Assembly (NCBI GenBank): GCA_900299355.1
Contig: OMJR01000054.1
Coordinates: 1 to 33,822, forward strand
Length of the DNA: 33,822 nt
Direction of reading: 5' to 3'
DNA from: Anaerolineaceae bacterium
GTDB taxonomy: Bacteria > Chloroflexota > Anaerolineae > Anaerolineales > UBA11579
Position 1 is the first letter of the stretch. Each line of letters begins with the position of its first letter. The notes under the pieces are model-generated. The model did not search any database. It was not told where the DNA came from and saw only the letters and a list, made by a program, of their open reading frames with translations. This document shows positions 25,566 to 33,822 of this stretch, in pieces. The translations under genes and the position numbers were made by a program.

Positions 25566-26814
25566 TGTCGTCCTCGGTTTCGGATGGTTCCACGCGTTGG
25601 GCGCGCACCTTGCGGATGCGGCGGCCGGTAATCTGCTCCACTGTGAGGCGCAGGTGGTCGGCCTCCAGGCTTTCGCCGGCGCGCGGCACGCGGCCAATCT
25701 GGCTATAGAGATAGCCGCCCAGCGTGTCGGCTTCGTCGGTGCTCAGTTCAGTGTCCATCAAATTGTTGAAATCGTCCAGGTCAATGCGCCCCAGGAAGAG
25801 GTATTCATCTTCGGAAATGCGCTGGTAGGGCAATTCTTCGCCCTGGTCATATTCGTCCTGGATTTCGCCGACGATTTCTTCCACGATGTCTTCCAGGGTT
25901 ACCAGGCCGGCCACGCCGCCGTATTCATCCACCACGATGGCGATGTGGATGCGCTCGGCCTGCATCTCGGCCAGCAGTTCGTCCACCTTCTTGGATTCGG
26001 GGATGAAGTTGGCCGGGCGCAACAGGTCGCGCAGCGCGTCTTCGCCCTTGCCATTGCCCCATAACTTGAGTAGGTCCTTGGTGTAGAGCAGGCCGATGAT
26101 GTTATCCACCGATTCGCGGTAGACCGGCACGCGCGAGTAGCCCGATTCGAGCACGGCGGGCACTACGTCGTCCACCGGAGTGTTGACCTCCAGGGCGAAC
26201 ATGTCAATGCGCGGCACCATGATTTCGCGGGCCAGCGTGTCGCCGAACTGGAAGATGGAGAAAATCATCTTGCGCTCGTCCTGCTCCAACACGCCTTCCT
26301 GCTGGCTGGTATCCAAGAGGTTTTTGAGCTCGTCTTCGGTGATGGTCACCAATTGCTGGGCTTCACCGTTGCCGCGGCGGGCGATGGCGACCGGGATGGC
26401 CAGGAAGGGGCTGGCTATCGCCACCAGCACGCGCGCCACTGAACTCAGGCGCAGCGACCAGGCTTCGGGTTCGAGCTGCACGCGGCGTTCGACGAAAAAT
26501 TCGCCCAGCCAAATCAGCAGGGCGGTGCCCAGCAGGATGGCGCTGAGCCATTGCCAGGTGGCCTCGCCGTGCCAGACGGTGCTGAGCACCAGGCCGGCAA
26601 TGAAGAAGCGCAGCAGCGTCAGGGTCAGGCGGAAGCTATCGCGCAGCTTGGTGCGGCGCTTAATCAAATCCAGGGTGGCGTCCACATCCACGCCGCGCTC
26701 CTCGCCGAGGGCGGCCAGGCGGGCATAACGCGCATTCAAGACCGCCGCGCGGGTGGCGGTAATCAACAGGTCGAGCAGGAATAACAGGATAACCAGGTAG
26801 AGCGTGGTACTAAT
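25555..26814 (-). CDS. CNNM transmembrane + CBS-domain protein (hemolysin/CorC family); ATT start proposed
   Basis: MIFSIFQFGDTLAREIMVPRIDMFALE, SRVPVYRESVDNIIGLLYTKDLL, VDEYGGVAGLVTLEDIVEEIVGEIQDEYD. Confidence 0.9.
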   Translation of the reverse strand: MSTTLYLVILLFLLDLLITATRAAVLNARYARLAALGEERGVDVDATLDLIKRRTKLRDSFRLTLTLLRFFIAGLVLSTVWHGEATWQWLSAILLGTALLIWLGEFFVERRVQLEPEAWSLRLSSVARVLVAIASPFLAIPVAIARRGNGEAQQLVTITEDELKNLLDTSQQEGVLEQDERKMIFSIFQFGDTLAREIMVPRIDMFALEVNTPVDDVVPAVLESGYSRVPVYRESVDNIIGLLYTKDLLKLWGNGKGEDALRDLLRPANFIPESKKVDELLAEMQAERIHIAIVVDEYGGVAGLVTLEDIVEEIVGEIQDEYDQGEELPYQRISEDEYLFLGRIDLDDFNNLMDTELSTDEADTLGGYLYSQIGRVPRAGESLEADHLRLTVEQITGRRIRKVRAQRVEPSETEDDNAD

Positions 26815-28183
26815 CGTGTCCCTCCAGTTTGCGAATGGCGCGCGCGGGCATGCCGACCACCAAAGTATAGGCGGGAACGTCCTTGGTGACCACCGCGCCG
26901 GCGCCGGTGCGGGCGCCCTGGCCAATTTTCAGCGGGGCGACCAGCATGCTGTCCACGCCGATAAAGGCCCCGTCTTCAATCACAGTCGGCTTTTTGTTAA
27001 CGCCGTCATAGTTGGCGGTAATCGTGCCGGCACCGATGTTGACGTTGGCGCCCACCGTGGCGTCGCCCAGATAGGAGTTGTGGCCCATCTTGGAGCCGGG
27101 ACCCATCACGCTGTTCTTCAATTCAGCGTAGTTGCCGATGTGGACGTGGTCCTGCAGGTGGGCGCCTTTGCGCAGGTGGGCGAAGGGGCCGACATCCACG
27201 TGGTTCTCAATGCGCGCGCCTTCGATGTAGGAGCCATCCAGGATGCAATGGTCGCCAATCTGGCTGTCGCGAATCACGCAATTGGGACCGATGACATTCT
27301 CGTCGCCGATGACGGTCGCGCCCTCAATGGTGGTGTTGGGCTTGATGATGGTGTCCTGGCCGATGCTGACGCTGGCGTCGATATAGGTGGTGGCCGGGTC
27401 CTGGATGGTCACGCCGGCCAGCATGTGGCCGCGCAGGATGCGATAACGCAGGGCCGCCTCGGCCTGGGCCAGGTGTTCGCGGGTGTTGACCCCGATGGCC
27501 TGCTCGGCGTCGTCCAAAACCAGGGCGGCCACCGCTTCACCGGCGTCCACGGCGATGGCGACCAAATCAGTCAGGTAATACTCGCCCTTCTTTTCCGAGG
27601 GGCTGAGCTTATCCAGCGCAGACCACAGCCAATCGGCGCGGAAACAATAAGTGCCGACGTTCAATTCGGTGATGGCTAACTGCTCGGAGGTGGCTTCGGC
27701 TTCTTCGATGATGGCTTGCACCGGGCCGCCGGGCGCGGCGCGCAGGATGCGGCCGAAGCCGCGCGGGTTGTCCTGCACCACGGTCAGCATGGTGAAGGGG
27801 CCGTCGTGCTGGGTCTGGGCGTCTACCAGGCGCTGCAGGGTCTCGGCTTCCAGCAGGGGCATATCGGCGCTGGTGACCAGCACTAAATCGGCTTTGTCCT
27901 GCAGCGCGGCGCGCGCCTGGGCCACGGCGTGGCCGGTGCCCAGCTGCTCAGTCTGCTCCACGTAGGCGGCCTGCTCGCCGACCGCGGCGCGAATTTGCTC
28001 GCCTTCGTGGCCGATAACCAGGGTGGGCTGCTCGTCGCCGGCTGCACGGGCGGCTGCCAGGGCGTGTAATAACATCGGCTGGCCGGCCAGCGGGTGCAGC
28101 ACCTTGGGCAGGCGCGAACGCATACGGGTGCCCTTACCGGCCGCCAGCAGCAGGGCGCGCAGGCGCGGCTTATTCGCAGGCAT
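26810..28183 (-). CDS. glmU: Bifunctional UDP-N-acetylglucosamine pyrophosphorylase / glucosamine-1-phosphate N-acetyltransferase
   Basis: LLLAAGKGTRMRSRLPKVLHPLAGQPML; C-terminal left-handed beta-helix hexapeptides, ENHVDVGPFAHLRKGA, GAGTITANYDGVNKKPT. Confidence 0.95.
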   Translation of the reverse strand: MPANKPRLRALLLAAGKGTRMRSRLPKVLHPLAGQPMLLHALAAARAAGDEQPTLVIGHEGEQIRAAVGEQAAYVEQTEQLGTGHAVAQARAALQDKADLVLVTSADMPLLEAETLQRLVDAQTQHDGPFTMLTVVQDNPRGFGRILRAAPGGPVQAIIEEAEATSEQLAITELNVGTYCFRADWLWSALDKLSPSEKKGEYYLTDLVAIAVDAGEAVAALVLDDAEQAIGVNTREHLAQAEAALRYRILRGHMLAGVTIQDPATTYIDASVSIGQDTIIKPNTTIEGATVIGDENVIGPNCVIRDSQIGDHCILDGSYIEGARIENHVDVGPFAHLRKGAHLQDHVHIGNYAELKNSVMGPGSKMGHNSYLGDATVGANVNIGAGTITANYDGVNKKPTVIEDGAFIGVDSMLVAPLKIGQGARTGAGAVVTKDVPAYTLVVGMPARAIRKLEGHD

Positions 28184-28296
28184 GTAATGAATCGGGGGAC
28201 AGAGCCCAGCCGCTATGGCTGGCCGTGGGGGAGACCTTGGGGCTCAATAAATGGGGATCGTCGTCTAACACCGGTTACCTGCTCAGCGACGGACAG

Positions 28297-28367
28297 TCGG
28301 GGCGCCTGGACTCGAACCAGGATCAACGGATTCAAAGTCCGGTGTGCTACCATTGCACCACGCCCCA
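28297..28367 (-). tRNA. trnQ: tRNA-Gln(UUG)
   Basis: Minus strand TGGGGCGTGGTGCAATGGTAGCACACCGGACTTTGAATCCGTTGATCCTGGTTCGAGTCCAGGCGCCCCGA; anticodon loop CTTTGAA; T arm CCTGG-TTCGAGT-CCAGG; CCA not encoded. Confidence 0.93.
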
Positions 28368-28469
28368 AAAAAGGGCTCAACCGGAGCCGAGCGCCGCCAT
28401 TGTAACATAGCGCACAAGCCGCTGACAATGCGGCGCGGCGGGCGGACATCCCCCCAACAAAATGAAAAT

Positions 28470-29534
28470 TTAGGCTTCTTCGACGGGCGCCAGACCCAAT
28501 TGGCGGGCCTGTTCGTAGGTTAGCGCACTACCCTTAGGCGGCGCGACCAGCACCTGCTCGGTGTGCGACTTCCAGTACTTGTCGGCGTGACCGCGATCCA
28601 TGGGCTTGGTCTCGGCTTCGTGCAGGATGCCTTCCAGCTGCGGGTCGGTGTCTTCTAGGCTGGGGGCTTCGGCCTTGGCCGGCGCTTCCAACTCCATCTC
28701 GTCGTCCGGGCGCAGGATGTGCTCCAGGCGGGCCAACTGGGGCGCCATGCGCTCCAGGGTCTTGCGGGTGGCTTCGGAGAGCGCGGCCAGTTGGGCGCTG
28801 TTCAGCGGCTGGGCGACCAGCAAAAGGGCATAGCCCTGGCCGATGCTGCTGAGGTGCAGGTGGTATTCGGGGTTGCGGAAGACCATCAAGCCATCAGTTT
28901 GCGGTGCGCCGGTGTGTTTGGCGATGCGGCCGGCGGCAAAGAAAGCGGTCATCAATTCCGGCATCAGGGTGGTTTCGATCTCGGGATCGTTCAGGCTGCC
29001 GGCACGAGCCAGAATCTGGCCGCGTTCGTTGAGCAGGGCTACACATTCAGCGGCCAGGTTGAAGCGCAGGTCGGTCATGTATTGGGCGATGTTGCCGACC
29101 TGTTCCTCGGCGGCGTCCATCTGGGCTTTCAATAATTGCATTTCGCTGGGCAGGGTGCTTTCTACGAGGCCCAGGGTGCGCTCCACGGCATCCAGGAAGT
29201 CCGCCAGTTCGAGCGGCTTGAAGAAGAAGGCGTGCGCCCCCGCGCGGGCGACCTCTTTGCGCATTTCGGAGTCGCGCACCCCGCTGACCAAAATCACACG
29301 TGTGTGCGGATAGCGTTCCAGTACCCGTTGCATGAGTTCCAGGCCGCTGATGCCGGGCAACAGGACGTCGGCCACCAGTAGGTCGGGACCCTGTTTGTCA
29401 ATCATCTTAAGCGCCTGGCCGGAGGAGGCGGCGAGTTCGATACTGAAATCTTGGTTGAGGCTTTCCAGGCCATCGCGCAGCACCTGGGCGCTTTGCGGCT
29501 GGTCCTCAACGATGAGGATATGTTTGCGAGCCAT
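28470..29534 (-). CDS. Response regulator with REC domain and roadblock/LC7-like C-terminal region
   Basis: HILIVEDQPQSAQVLRDGL...LLVADVLLPGISGLELMQ...VILVSGV...FFFKPLE; C-terminal AECVALLNERGQILARAGSL...GLMVFRNPEYHLHLSSIGQGYALLLV. Confidence 0.82.
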   Translation of the reverse strand: MARKHILIVEDQPQSAQVLRDGLESLNQDFSIELAASSGQALKMIDKQGPDLLVADVLLPGISGLELMQRVLERYPHTRVILVSGVRDSEMRKEVARAGAHAFFFKPLELADFLDAVERTLGLVESTLPSEMQLLKAQMDAAEEQVGNIAQYMTDLRFNLAAECVALLNERGQILARAGSLNDPEIETTLMPELMTAFFAAGRIAKHTGAPQTDGLMVFRNPEYHLHLSSIGQGYALLLVAQPLNSAQLAALSEATRKTLERMAPQLARLEHILRPDDEMELEAPAKAEAPSLEDTDPQLEGILHEAETKPMDRGHADKYWKSHTEQVLVAPPKGSALTYEQARQLGLAPVEEA

Positions 29535-29586
29535 GTGGCTGGCATTCTAGCATTAAGGGCTTTTGCGCAAAGCAAAAGCAGGGGGC

Positions 29587-30366
29587 TTATTTGCGGGGCG
29601 GGTCGCGGCGCAACTGCACCCAGAACTCGCCATCTTCCTGGCGGATACGCAGCGGCGTGTCGTAGGCGGCGGCCAGGTGCGGCTCGGTGAGCACCTCGGC
29701 GGGGTTGCCCAGGGCGCGCAGACGGCCGCCCACCAGCAAGGCCAGCCGGTCGGCGTACATGGCCGCCAGATTAAGGTCGTGGATGGCGACCAGCACGGCC
29801 AGGTCCTGCTCGGCGGCCATGCGGCGCACTAATTCCAGGATGGCGGCCTGATGGTGCAAGTCGAGGTGGGCTGTGGGTTCATCCAGCAGTAGGATGGGGC
29901 AATCCTGGGCCAGGGCGCGCGCCAGCAGCACACGCTGCTGCTCGCCTCCGGAAAGCTGGCCCACACGGCGGGCGGCGATGGCCTCGGTCTCGGTGGCGGC
30001 CAGGGCGCGCTGCACCTGGGCCTGGTCCTCGGCCCCGAGTTGCCCCAACCAATTGAGGTGCGGGGTGCGGCCCAGGGCCACGCATTCGGCGACAGTAAAG
30101 GCCGGCGGCAGGCTGGCGGACTGCGGCACCACCGCAATGCACCGCGCGCGCTGCAGTTCGCTGAGCGTCGCCAGTTCCTGGCCGTCCACGGCAATGCGCC
30201 CCGCTTTGGCGGGCAGCACGCCGCTGACGGCGCGAATTATGCTGGTCTTGCCCGCGCCGTTGGGGCCAATCAGGCCTAGCACCTGGCCGGCAGGCAGCTC
30301 CAGCGAAATGTCCGCCAGCACGTTGTGGCCGTTGTAGGACAGGGTCAGGGATTGGACGCTCAGCAT
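29587..30366 (-). CDS. btuD: ABC transporter ATP-binding protein (cobalamin/iron-siderophore type)
   Basis: LIGPNGAGKTSIIRAV, LSGGEQQRVLLARALAQDCPILLLDEPTAHLD; start at 30366. Confidence 0.9.
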   Translation of the reverse strand: MLSVQSLTLSYNGHNVLADISLELPAGQVLGLIGPNGAGKTSIIRAVSGVLPAKAGRIAVDGQELATLSELQRARCIAVVPQSASLPPAFTVAECVALGRTPHLNWLGQLGAEDQAQVQRALAATETEAIAARRVGQLSGGEQQRVLLARALAQDCPILLLDEPTAHLDLHHQAAILELVRRMAAEQDLAVLVAIHDLNLAAMYADRLALLVGGRLRALGNPAEVLTEPHLAAAYDTPLRIRQEDGEFWVQLRRDPPRK

Positions 30367-30370
30367 GCGC

Positions 30371-31396
30371 TCACCAGTAAAGCTGGGCCTTGGCGCGGCG
30401 CAACAGCCAGAAGAAGAAAGGTGCCCCAGCCAGCGCAGTGAACAAGCCCACCGGCAGGCTTTGCGGGGCGAAGAGGACGCGCGCCAACAGGTCGGCGAGC
30501 AAGAGGCTGCTGGCACCAGCTAGCAGTGCCAGGGGCAGCAGGCGGCGATAATCAGCTCCCCAGACCAGGCGCACGGAGTGCGGGACGATCAGGCCGATAA
30601 AGCCAATCACGCCCGAGAAGGCGACCGCGGCGGCCGTCGTCAGCGAAGCCGCGCCCAGGATGATGACCTTGATGCGCTCGACCGGCAGGCCCAATTGCTG
30701 GGCCTGCTCCTCGCCGAGTTGCAGCACGTTGAGCAGGTGGCCGGAGAGTAGCAGGATAGCCAGGCCCACGGCGACATAGGGCAGCATACCGATGACAGGC
30801 TGCCAACCGCTGAGGCTGGCGCCGCCCAGAAGCCAACTGATGGCGCGGCGCAATTCGCCTTCCGAGCGCAGCATCAGGAATGAAGACAATGCGGTGGCAA
30901 AGGAGGAAAAGGCCCCCCCGGCCAGGATAAGGGTGGTCACCGGCAGGGTCTTGCCCACACGGGCTAACGAATACACGATGGCGACGGCCAGTAGCGCGCC
31001 GAGGAAGGCGGCCGCCGGTACAGCGTAAAAGCCGGCCGGGTTGCTGGGCCAGACACGCGCCATCACCAGCACGGCGCCCAAGCCCGCGCCGGAGGCCACA
31101 CCGATCAGATAGGGATCGGCCAGCGGATTGCGGAAGACGCCCTGGTAGGCGGCCCCGCTGGTAGCCAGCGCGGCGCCGGTGAGCGCGACCAGCACGGTAT
31201 GTGGGATGCGGATCTGGTTGAGGATGGTGGCGCTGGCGCCGCTCAGCTCCGGCGCGCCAGGCATCCAGCCCAGCAAGGTAGTCAGCACATCGGCGGGGGC
31301 GATCGCGGCCGCGCCAAAGGCCAGGCTAAGCGCCAGCGCCAGGGCCAGCAGCAGGCCGTTAAACAAGTAGGGGCGTTTGCGAATCAGGGTCAGCAT
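30371..31396 (-). CDS. btuC: FecCD/BtuC-type ABC transporter permease
   Basis: GAAYQGVFRNPLADPYLIGVASGAGLGA, GFIGLIVPHSVRLVWGADYRRLLPLA. Confidence 0.92.
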   Translation of the reverse strand: MLTLIRKRPYLFNGLLLALALALSLAFGAAAIAPADVLTTLLGWMPGAPELSGASATILNQIRIPHTVLVALTGAALATSGAAYQGVFRNPLADPYLIGVASGAGLGAVLVMARVWPSNPAGFYAVPAAAFLGALLAVAIVYSLARVGKTLPVTTLILAGGAFSSFATALSSFLMLRSEGELRRAISWLLGGASLSGWQPVIGMLPYVAVGLAILLLSGHLLNVLQLGEEQAQQLGLPVERIKVIILGAASLTTAAAVAFSGVIGFIGLIVPHSVRLVWGADYRRLLPLALLAGASSLLLADLLARVLFAPQSLPVGLFTALAGAPFFFWLLRRAKAQLYW

Positions 31397-31403
31397 TTTT
31401 GTG

Positions 31404-31427
31404 GGGGAGGGACTGCGGTCCCTCCCC
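31404..31427 (-). promoter_or_regulatory. Intercistronic hairpin between btuF-like and btuC-like genes
   Basis: ggggagggac-tgcg-gtccctcccc perfect 10-bp stem. Confidence 0.6.
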
Positions 31428-31436
31428 ATGTTTCAT

Positions 31437-32396
31437 TTATTCGAAGGCAGCCGGGTGCAGCAGGCGGGCCAGGATTTCGAGGCCCATAATCAGGCGCGGG
31501 CCGGGGCGGCTGGCCAGATTGTCGTCGAAGGGGTGCACTTGCCCATTTTGCACCGCGCTGAGCTCGCCCCAAGCAGCGCGCTCGGCGACCAGCTCAGGGG
31601 TCACGCCAAAGGCGGCATCGCCCAGGATGATGACATCCGGATCTTGCAGTAGCAGTTCCTCCACGCTAAGCTGGCCGTACTGTACATCCATCACTTGGCC
31701 GATGTTGACGCCGCCGGCCAGTTCAATCAACAGGTCGATGAAGGTGCCTTCGCCGGCCGTCCAGGGATTGGCGGGGTCGAAGCCATCCAGCTCATAGAAG
31801 ACCGTCGGGCTCTCCTCGATACCCGCCAGGGCGGCCGCCACCGCATCGGCGCGGCCGCGCAGCTCGGCAATCAGGGCGCCGGCCGTTTCCTCATGGCCGG
31901 TAAGTTGGCCGACGATGGCGATGTTCTCGTAGAGGCCATCCAGGGTGGTGGGATTGGCCAGCCAGTAGACCGTCAGGCCCAGGTCTTCGAGTTCCTGCAC
32001 CTGCTCGGTGGGGGTGATTTCGGCGGCCAGCACCAGGTCGGGTTCCAAGCCGACGATGACTTCGGTGTTGAGGCCGCTGTAGGTGTCGCCGATGTCGGTT
32101 ACCGCGGCGGCTTCTGCCGGGTAATCGGAGAAGGCATCGCGGCCCACGGTTTGCTCACCGGCGCCCACAGCAAAGAGCAGCTCGGTGTTGGAGGGCGCCA
32201 GCGAAATCACACGCTGGGCGGGCGCATCCAGGTGCACGTCGCGGCCGAGGCCGTCGACTAGGTCGATGGTGGGGGCTGGGTCCGCGGGCGTGTCTGTGGC
32301 GGGCGCGACCTCGGTGGCCACGGCGGCCGTCGCGCAGGCGCCGAGCACTAAGGCGAGTAAGAGGATCAGGTGAGTCCAGCGTTGTTTGTTATGCAT
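31437..32396 (-). CDS. btuF: Cobalamin/iron-siderophore-type periplasmic binding lipoprotein
   Basis: Lipobox LVLGAC; DGLGRDVHLDAPAQRVISLAPSNTELLFAVGAGEQTVGRDAFSDYPAEA. Confidence 0.9.
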   Translation of the reverse strand: MHNKQRWTHLILLLALVLGACATAAVATEVAPATDTPADPAPTIDLVDGLGRDVHLDAPAQRVISLAPSNTELLFAVGAGEQTVGRDAFSDYPAEAAAVTDIGDTYSGLNTEVIVGLEPDLVLAAEITPTEQVQELEDLGLTVYWLANPTTLDGLYENIAIVGQLTGHEETAGALIAELRGRADAVAAALAGIEESPTVFYELDGFDPANPWTAGEGTFIDLLIELAGGVNIGQVMDVQYGQLSVEELLLQDPDVIILGDAAFGVTPELVAERAAWGELSAVQNGQVHPFDDNLASRPGPRLIMGLEILARLLHPAAFE

Positions 32397-32442
32397 AGTC
32401 TTCCTTTACGTATACCTACTCGGTTAAAGCAGCGCATTAAAC

Positions 32443-32467
32443 AAAAAACCCCTGCCGAGGGCAGGGG
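32443..32467 (-). terminator. Rho-independent terminator of the riboswitch expression platform
   Basis: Minus strand CCCCTGCC-CTC-GGCAGGGG-TTTTTT. Confidence 0.8.
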
Positions 32468-32533
32468 AGGGGTTCAGGTCTTGGTATGCATCAGGCCAGT
32501 GCACCTCCCTTTCCGCGAGGATGTGTGCAAGAG

Positions 32534-32650
32534 GCATCAGGGCCGGCGACCTGGCTTACCGCTTTATGCGGATTACAGTTGCGCGACAGCGCCGGACTCT
32601 CACCGGCTTCGCAGTAGTGCCGTCAAAGACATGACGACTCACCCTGATGC
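32534..32650 (-). promoter_or_regulatory. Cobalamin riboswitch upstream of btuFCD-like operon
   Basis: Minus strand ...GAAGCCGGTGAGAGTCCGGCGCTGTCGCGCAACTGTAATCC...AAGCCAGGTCGCCGGCCCTGATGCC; P1 CATCAGGG/CCCTGATG. Confidence 0.9.
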
Positions 32651-32722
32651 GGTTGTTAAGGTGCGGCCATTGTATATGCCGTGGCCAGGCCCGTCAAGCC
32701 AACGCGGTGGTAAGATGCCGCC

Positions 32723-33822
32723 ATGAGCACGGGCAACACATACGATGTGGTGGTGGTGGGCGGCGGCCTGATTGGTCTGAGCACTGCGCGCGCCCTGCAC
32801 GCCAGCTACCCTGACCTGCGCTTGTTGGTGCTAGAGAAAGAAGAGCAGTTGGCCCAGCACCAATCGGGGCGCAACAGCGGCGTGCTGCACTCGGGTCTGT
32901 ACTACCCACCGGAAAGCGAGAAGTTGCGCCTGACCGTTGCTGGCCGCCATGCGATGCTGGCCTTTTGCGACGAACACAAAATCGCCTATGCGCTGTGCGG
33001 CAAGGTGGTAGTGGCGACACGCGAGAACGAACTGCCGCGCCTGCAGGCGCTGTACCAGCGTGGCCTGGAGAACGGTCTGGAAATCAGCCTGCTGGACGAA
33101 AGCGGCCTGCACGAGATTGAACCGCATGCCTCTGCTTTGCAGGCCCTGTGGGTACCGGGTGCCGGCATCGTCGACTATCCGGCGGTCAATCGCAAGTTGG
33201 CAGACTTGCTGGCGGCGGATCACGTGGAGGTACGCTGCGGCAGCCGGGTGACCGGCATTCGCGAAAGCGCCGACGGCCTGCAGATCAAGACTAATCACGG
33301 CGTGCTGCGCTCCGGCTTTTTGGTCAATTGCGCCGGGTTGTTCAGTGACCGACTGGCGCGCATGAGCGGTCTGGATCCGGGGGTGAGGATTGTGCCATTC
33401 CGCGGCGAATATTACGGCTTGCGCAAGGATGCGCGTGACCGCGTGCGCGGCCTGATTTATCCGCTGCCCGACCCCGCTTTTCCCTTCTTAGGTGTGCATC
33501 TGACGCGCATGATTGACGGCCAGGTGCTGGCCGGCCCCAACGCTGTGCTGGCCTATGCCCGTGAGGGCTACAAGGCAACCGACATTAACCTGCGCGACTT
33601 GGGCGAAGCGCTTGCTTATCCGGGTTTCCTGCGCCTGGCGCTGGGCAACCTGGGGCGCGGGGTGGGCGAGATGCTGCGCGCCTGGAGCCCGCGGGCCTTC
33701 GTGCGCGACTTGCAGCGTATGCTGCCCGGCATCGAAGCCAAGGACCTGCACCCGGCGCGGGCCGGCATTCGCGCCCAGGCGCTAGGCCGCGACGGCCGGC
33801 TGGTCAAAGATTTCCTCTTCGC
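32723..33822 (+). CDS. lhgO: FAD-dependent oxidoreductase, L-2-hydroxyglutarate oxidase-like (truncated by window end; absent from supplied ORF track)
   Basis: YDVVVVGGGLIGLSTARALHASYPDLRLLVLEKEEQLAQHQSGRNSGVLHSGLYYPPESEKLRLTVAG..., NCAGLFSDRLARMSG, IVPFRGEYYGLR. Confidence 0.88.
   Translation, partial: MSTGNTYDVVVVGGGLIGLSTARALHASYPDLRLLVLEKEEQLAQHQSGRNSGVLHSGLYYPPESEKLRLTVAGRHAMLAFCDEHKIAYALCGKVVVATRENELPRLQALYQRGLENGLEISLLDESGLHEIEPHASALQALWVPGAGIVDYPAVNRKLADLLAADHVEVRCGSRVTGIRESADGLQIKTNHGVLRSGFLVNCAGLFSDRLARMSGLDPGVRIVPFRGEYYGLRKDARDRVRGLIYPLPDPAFPFLGVHLTRMIDGQVLAGPNAVLAYAREGYKATDINLRDLGEALAYPGFLRLALGNLGRGVGEMLRAWSPRAFVRDLQRMLPGIEAKDLHPARAGIRAQALGRDGRLVKDFLF

Noticed and set aside
26804-27679. 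291-aa plus-strand ORF with G/V/D/H-rich repeats antisense to glmU
   Set aside because: The apparent repeats are the reverse of the GlmU hexapeptide beta-helix; not an independent gene.
1-33822. CRISPR arrays, prophage, integron or transposase genes
   Set aside because: No spaced direct-repeat array and no ORF resembling Cas, transposase, integrase or phage structural proteins was seen.

Overview
High-GC window of roughly 33.8 kb, gene-dense and chromosomal in character. The protein families and gene architecture suggest Chloroflexota/Anaerolineae, but that assignment is inference only. I see about 33 protein-coding genes, one tRNA-Gln(UUG), one cobalamin riboswitch and several intrinsic terminators. 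I see no CRISPR array, no rRNA and no recognisable transposase or phage genes. Main blocks: (1) spoVS / mutS2. (2) An acyl-CoA carboxylase, MaoC and CitE-like lyase set, resembling the mycobacterial leucine-catabolism operon; it is interrupted by sseB-like genes and by an inserted two-gene nucleotidyltransferase cassette next to a truncated dinB duplicate. (3) A minus-strand set with methyltransferase, FkbM, GT4, a degenerate PTPS/QueD homologue, Zn-ADH, stand-alone RibD reductase domain, stand-alone GTP cyclohydrolase II, YbhN-like flippase and CDP-alcohol phosphatidyltransferase. It reads as a candidate uncharacterised pterin/flavin-like glycoconjugate or lipid pathway. (4) GAF-ANTAR regulator followed by glnA, with a dual hexaloop/terminator leader between them that fits ANTAR antitermination. 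(5) cdd, CorC-like, glmU, tRNA. (6) Cobalamin-riboswitch-controlled btuFCD-like transporter. (7) Partial lhgO-like oxidoreductase running off the right edge. Best candidates for something undescribed are the split pterin/flavin-like cluster, the ANTAR RNA leader of glnA, and the nucleotidyltransferase + small helical protein cassette.
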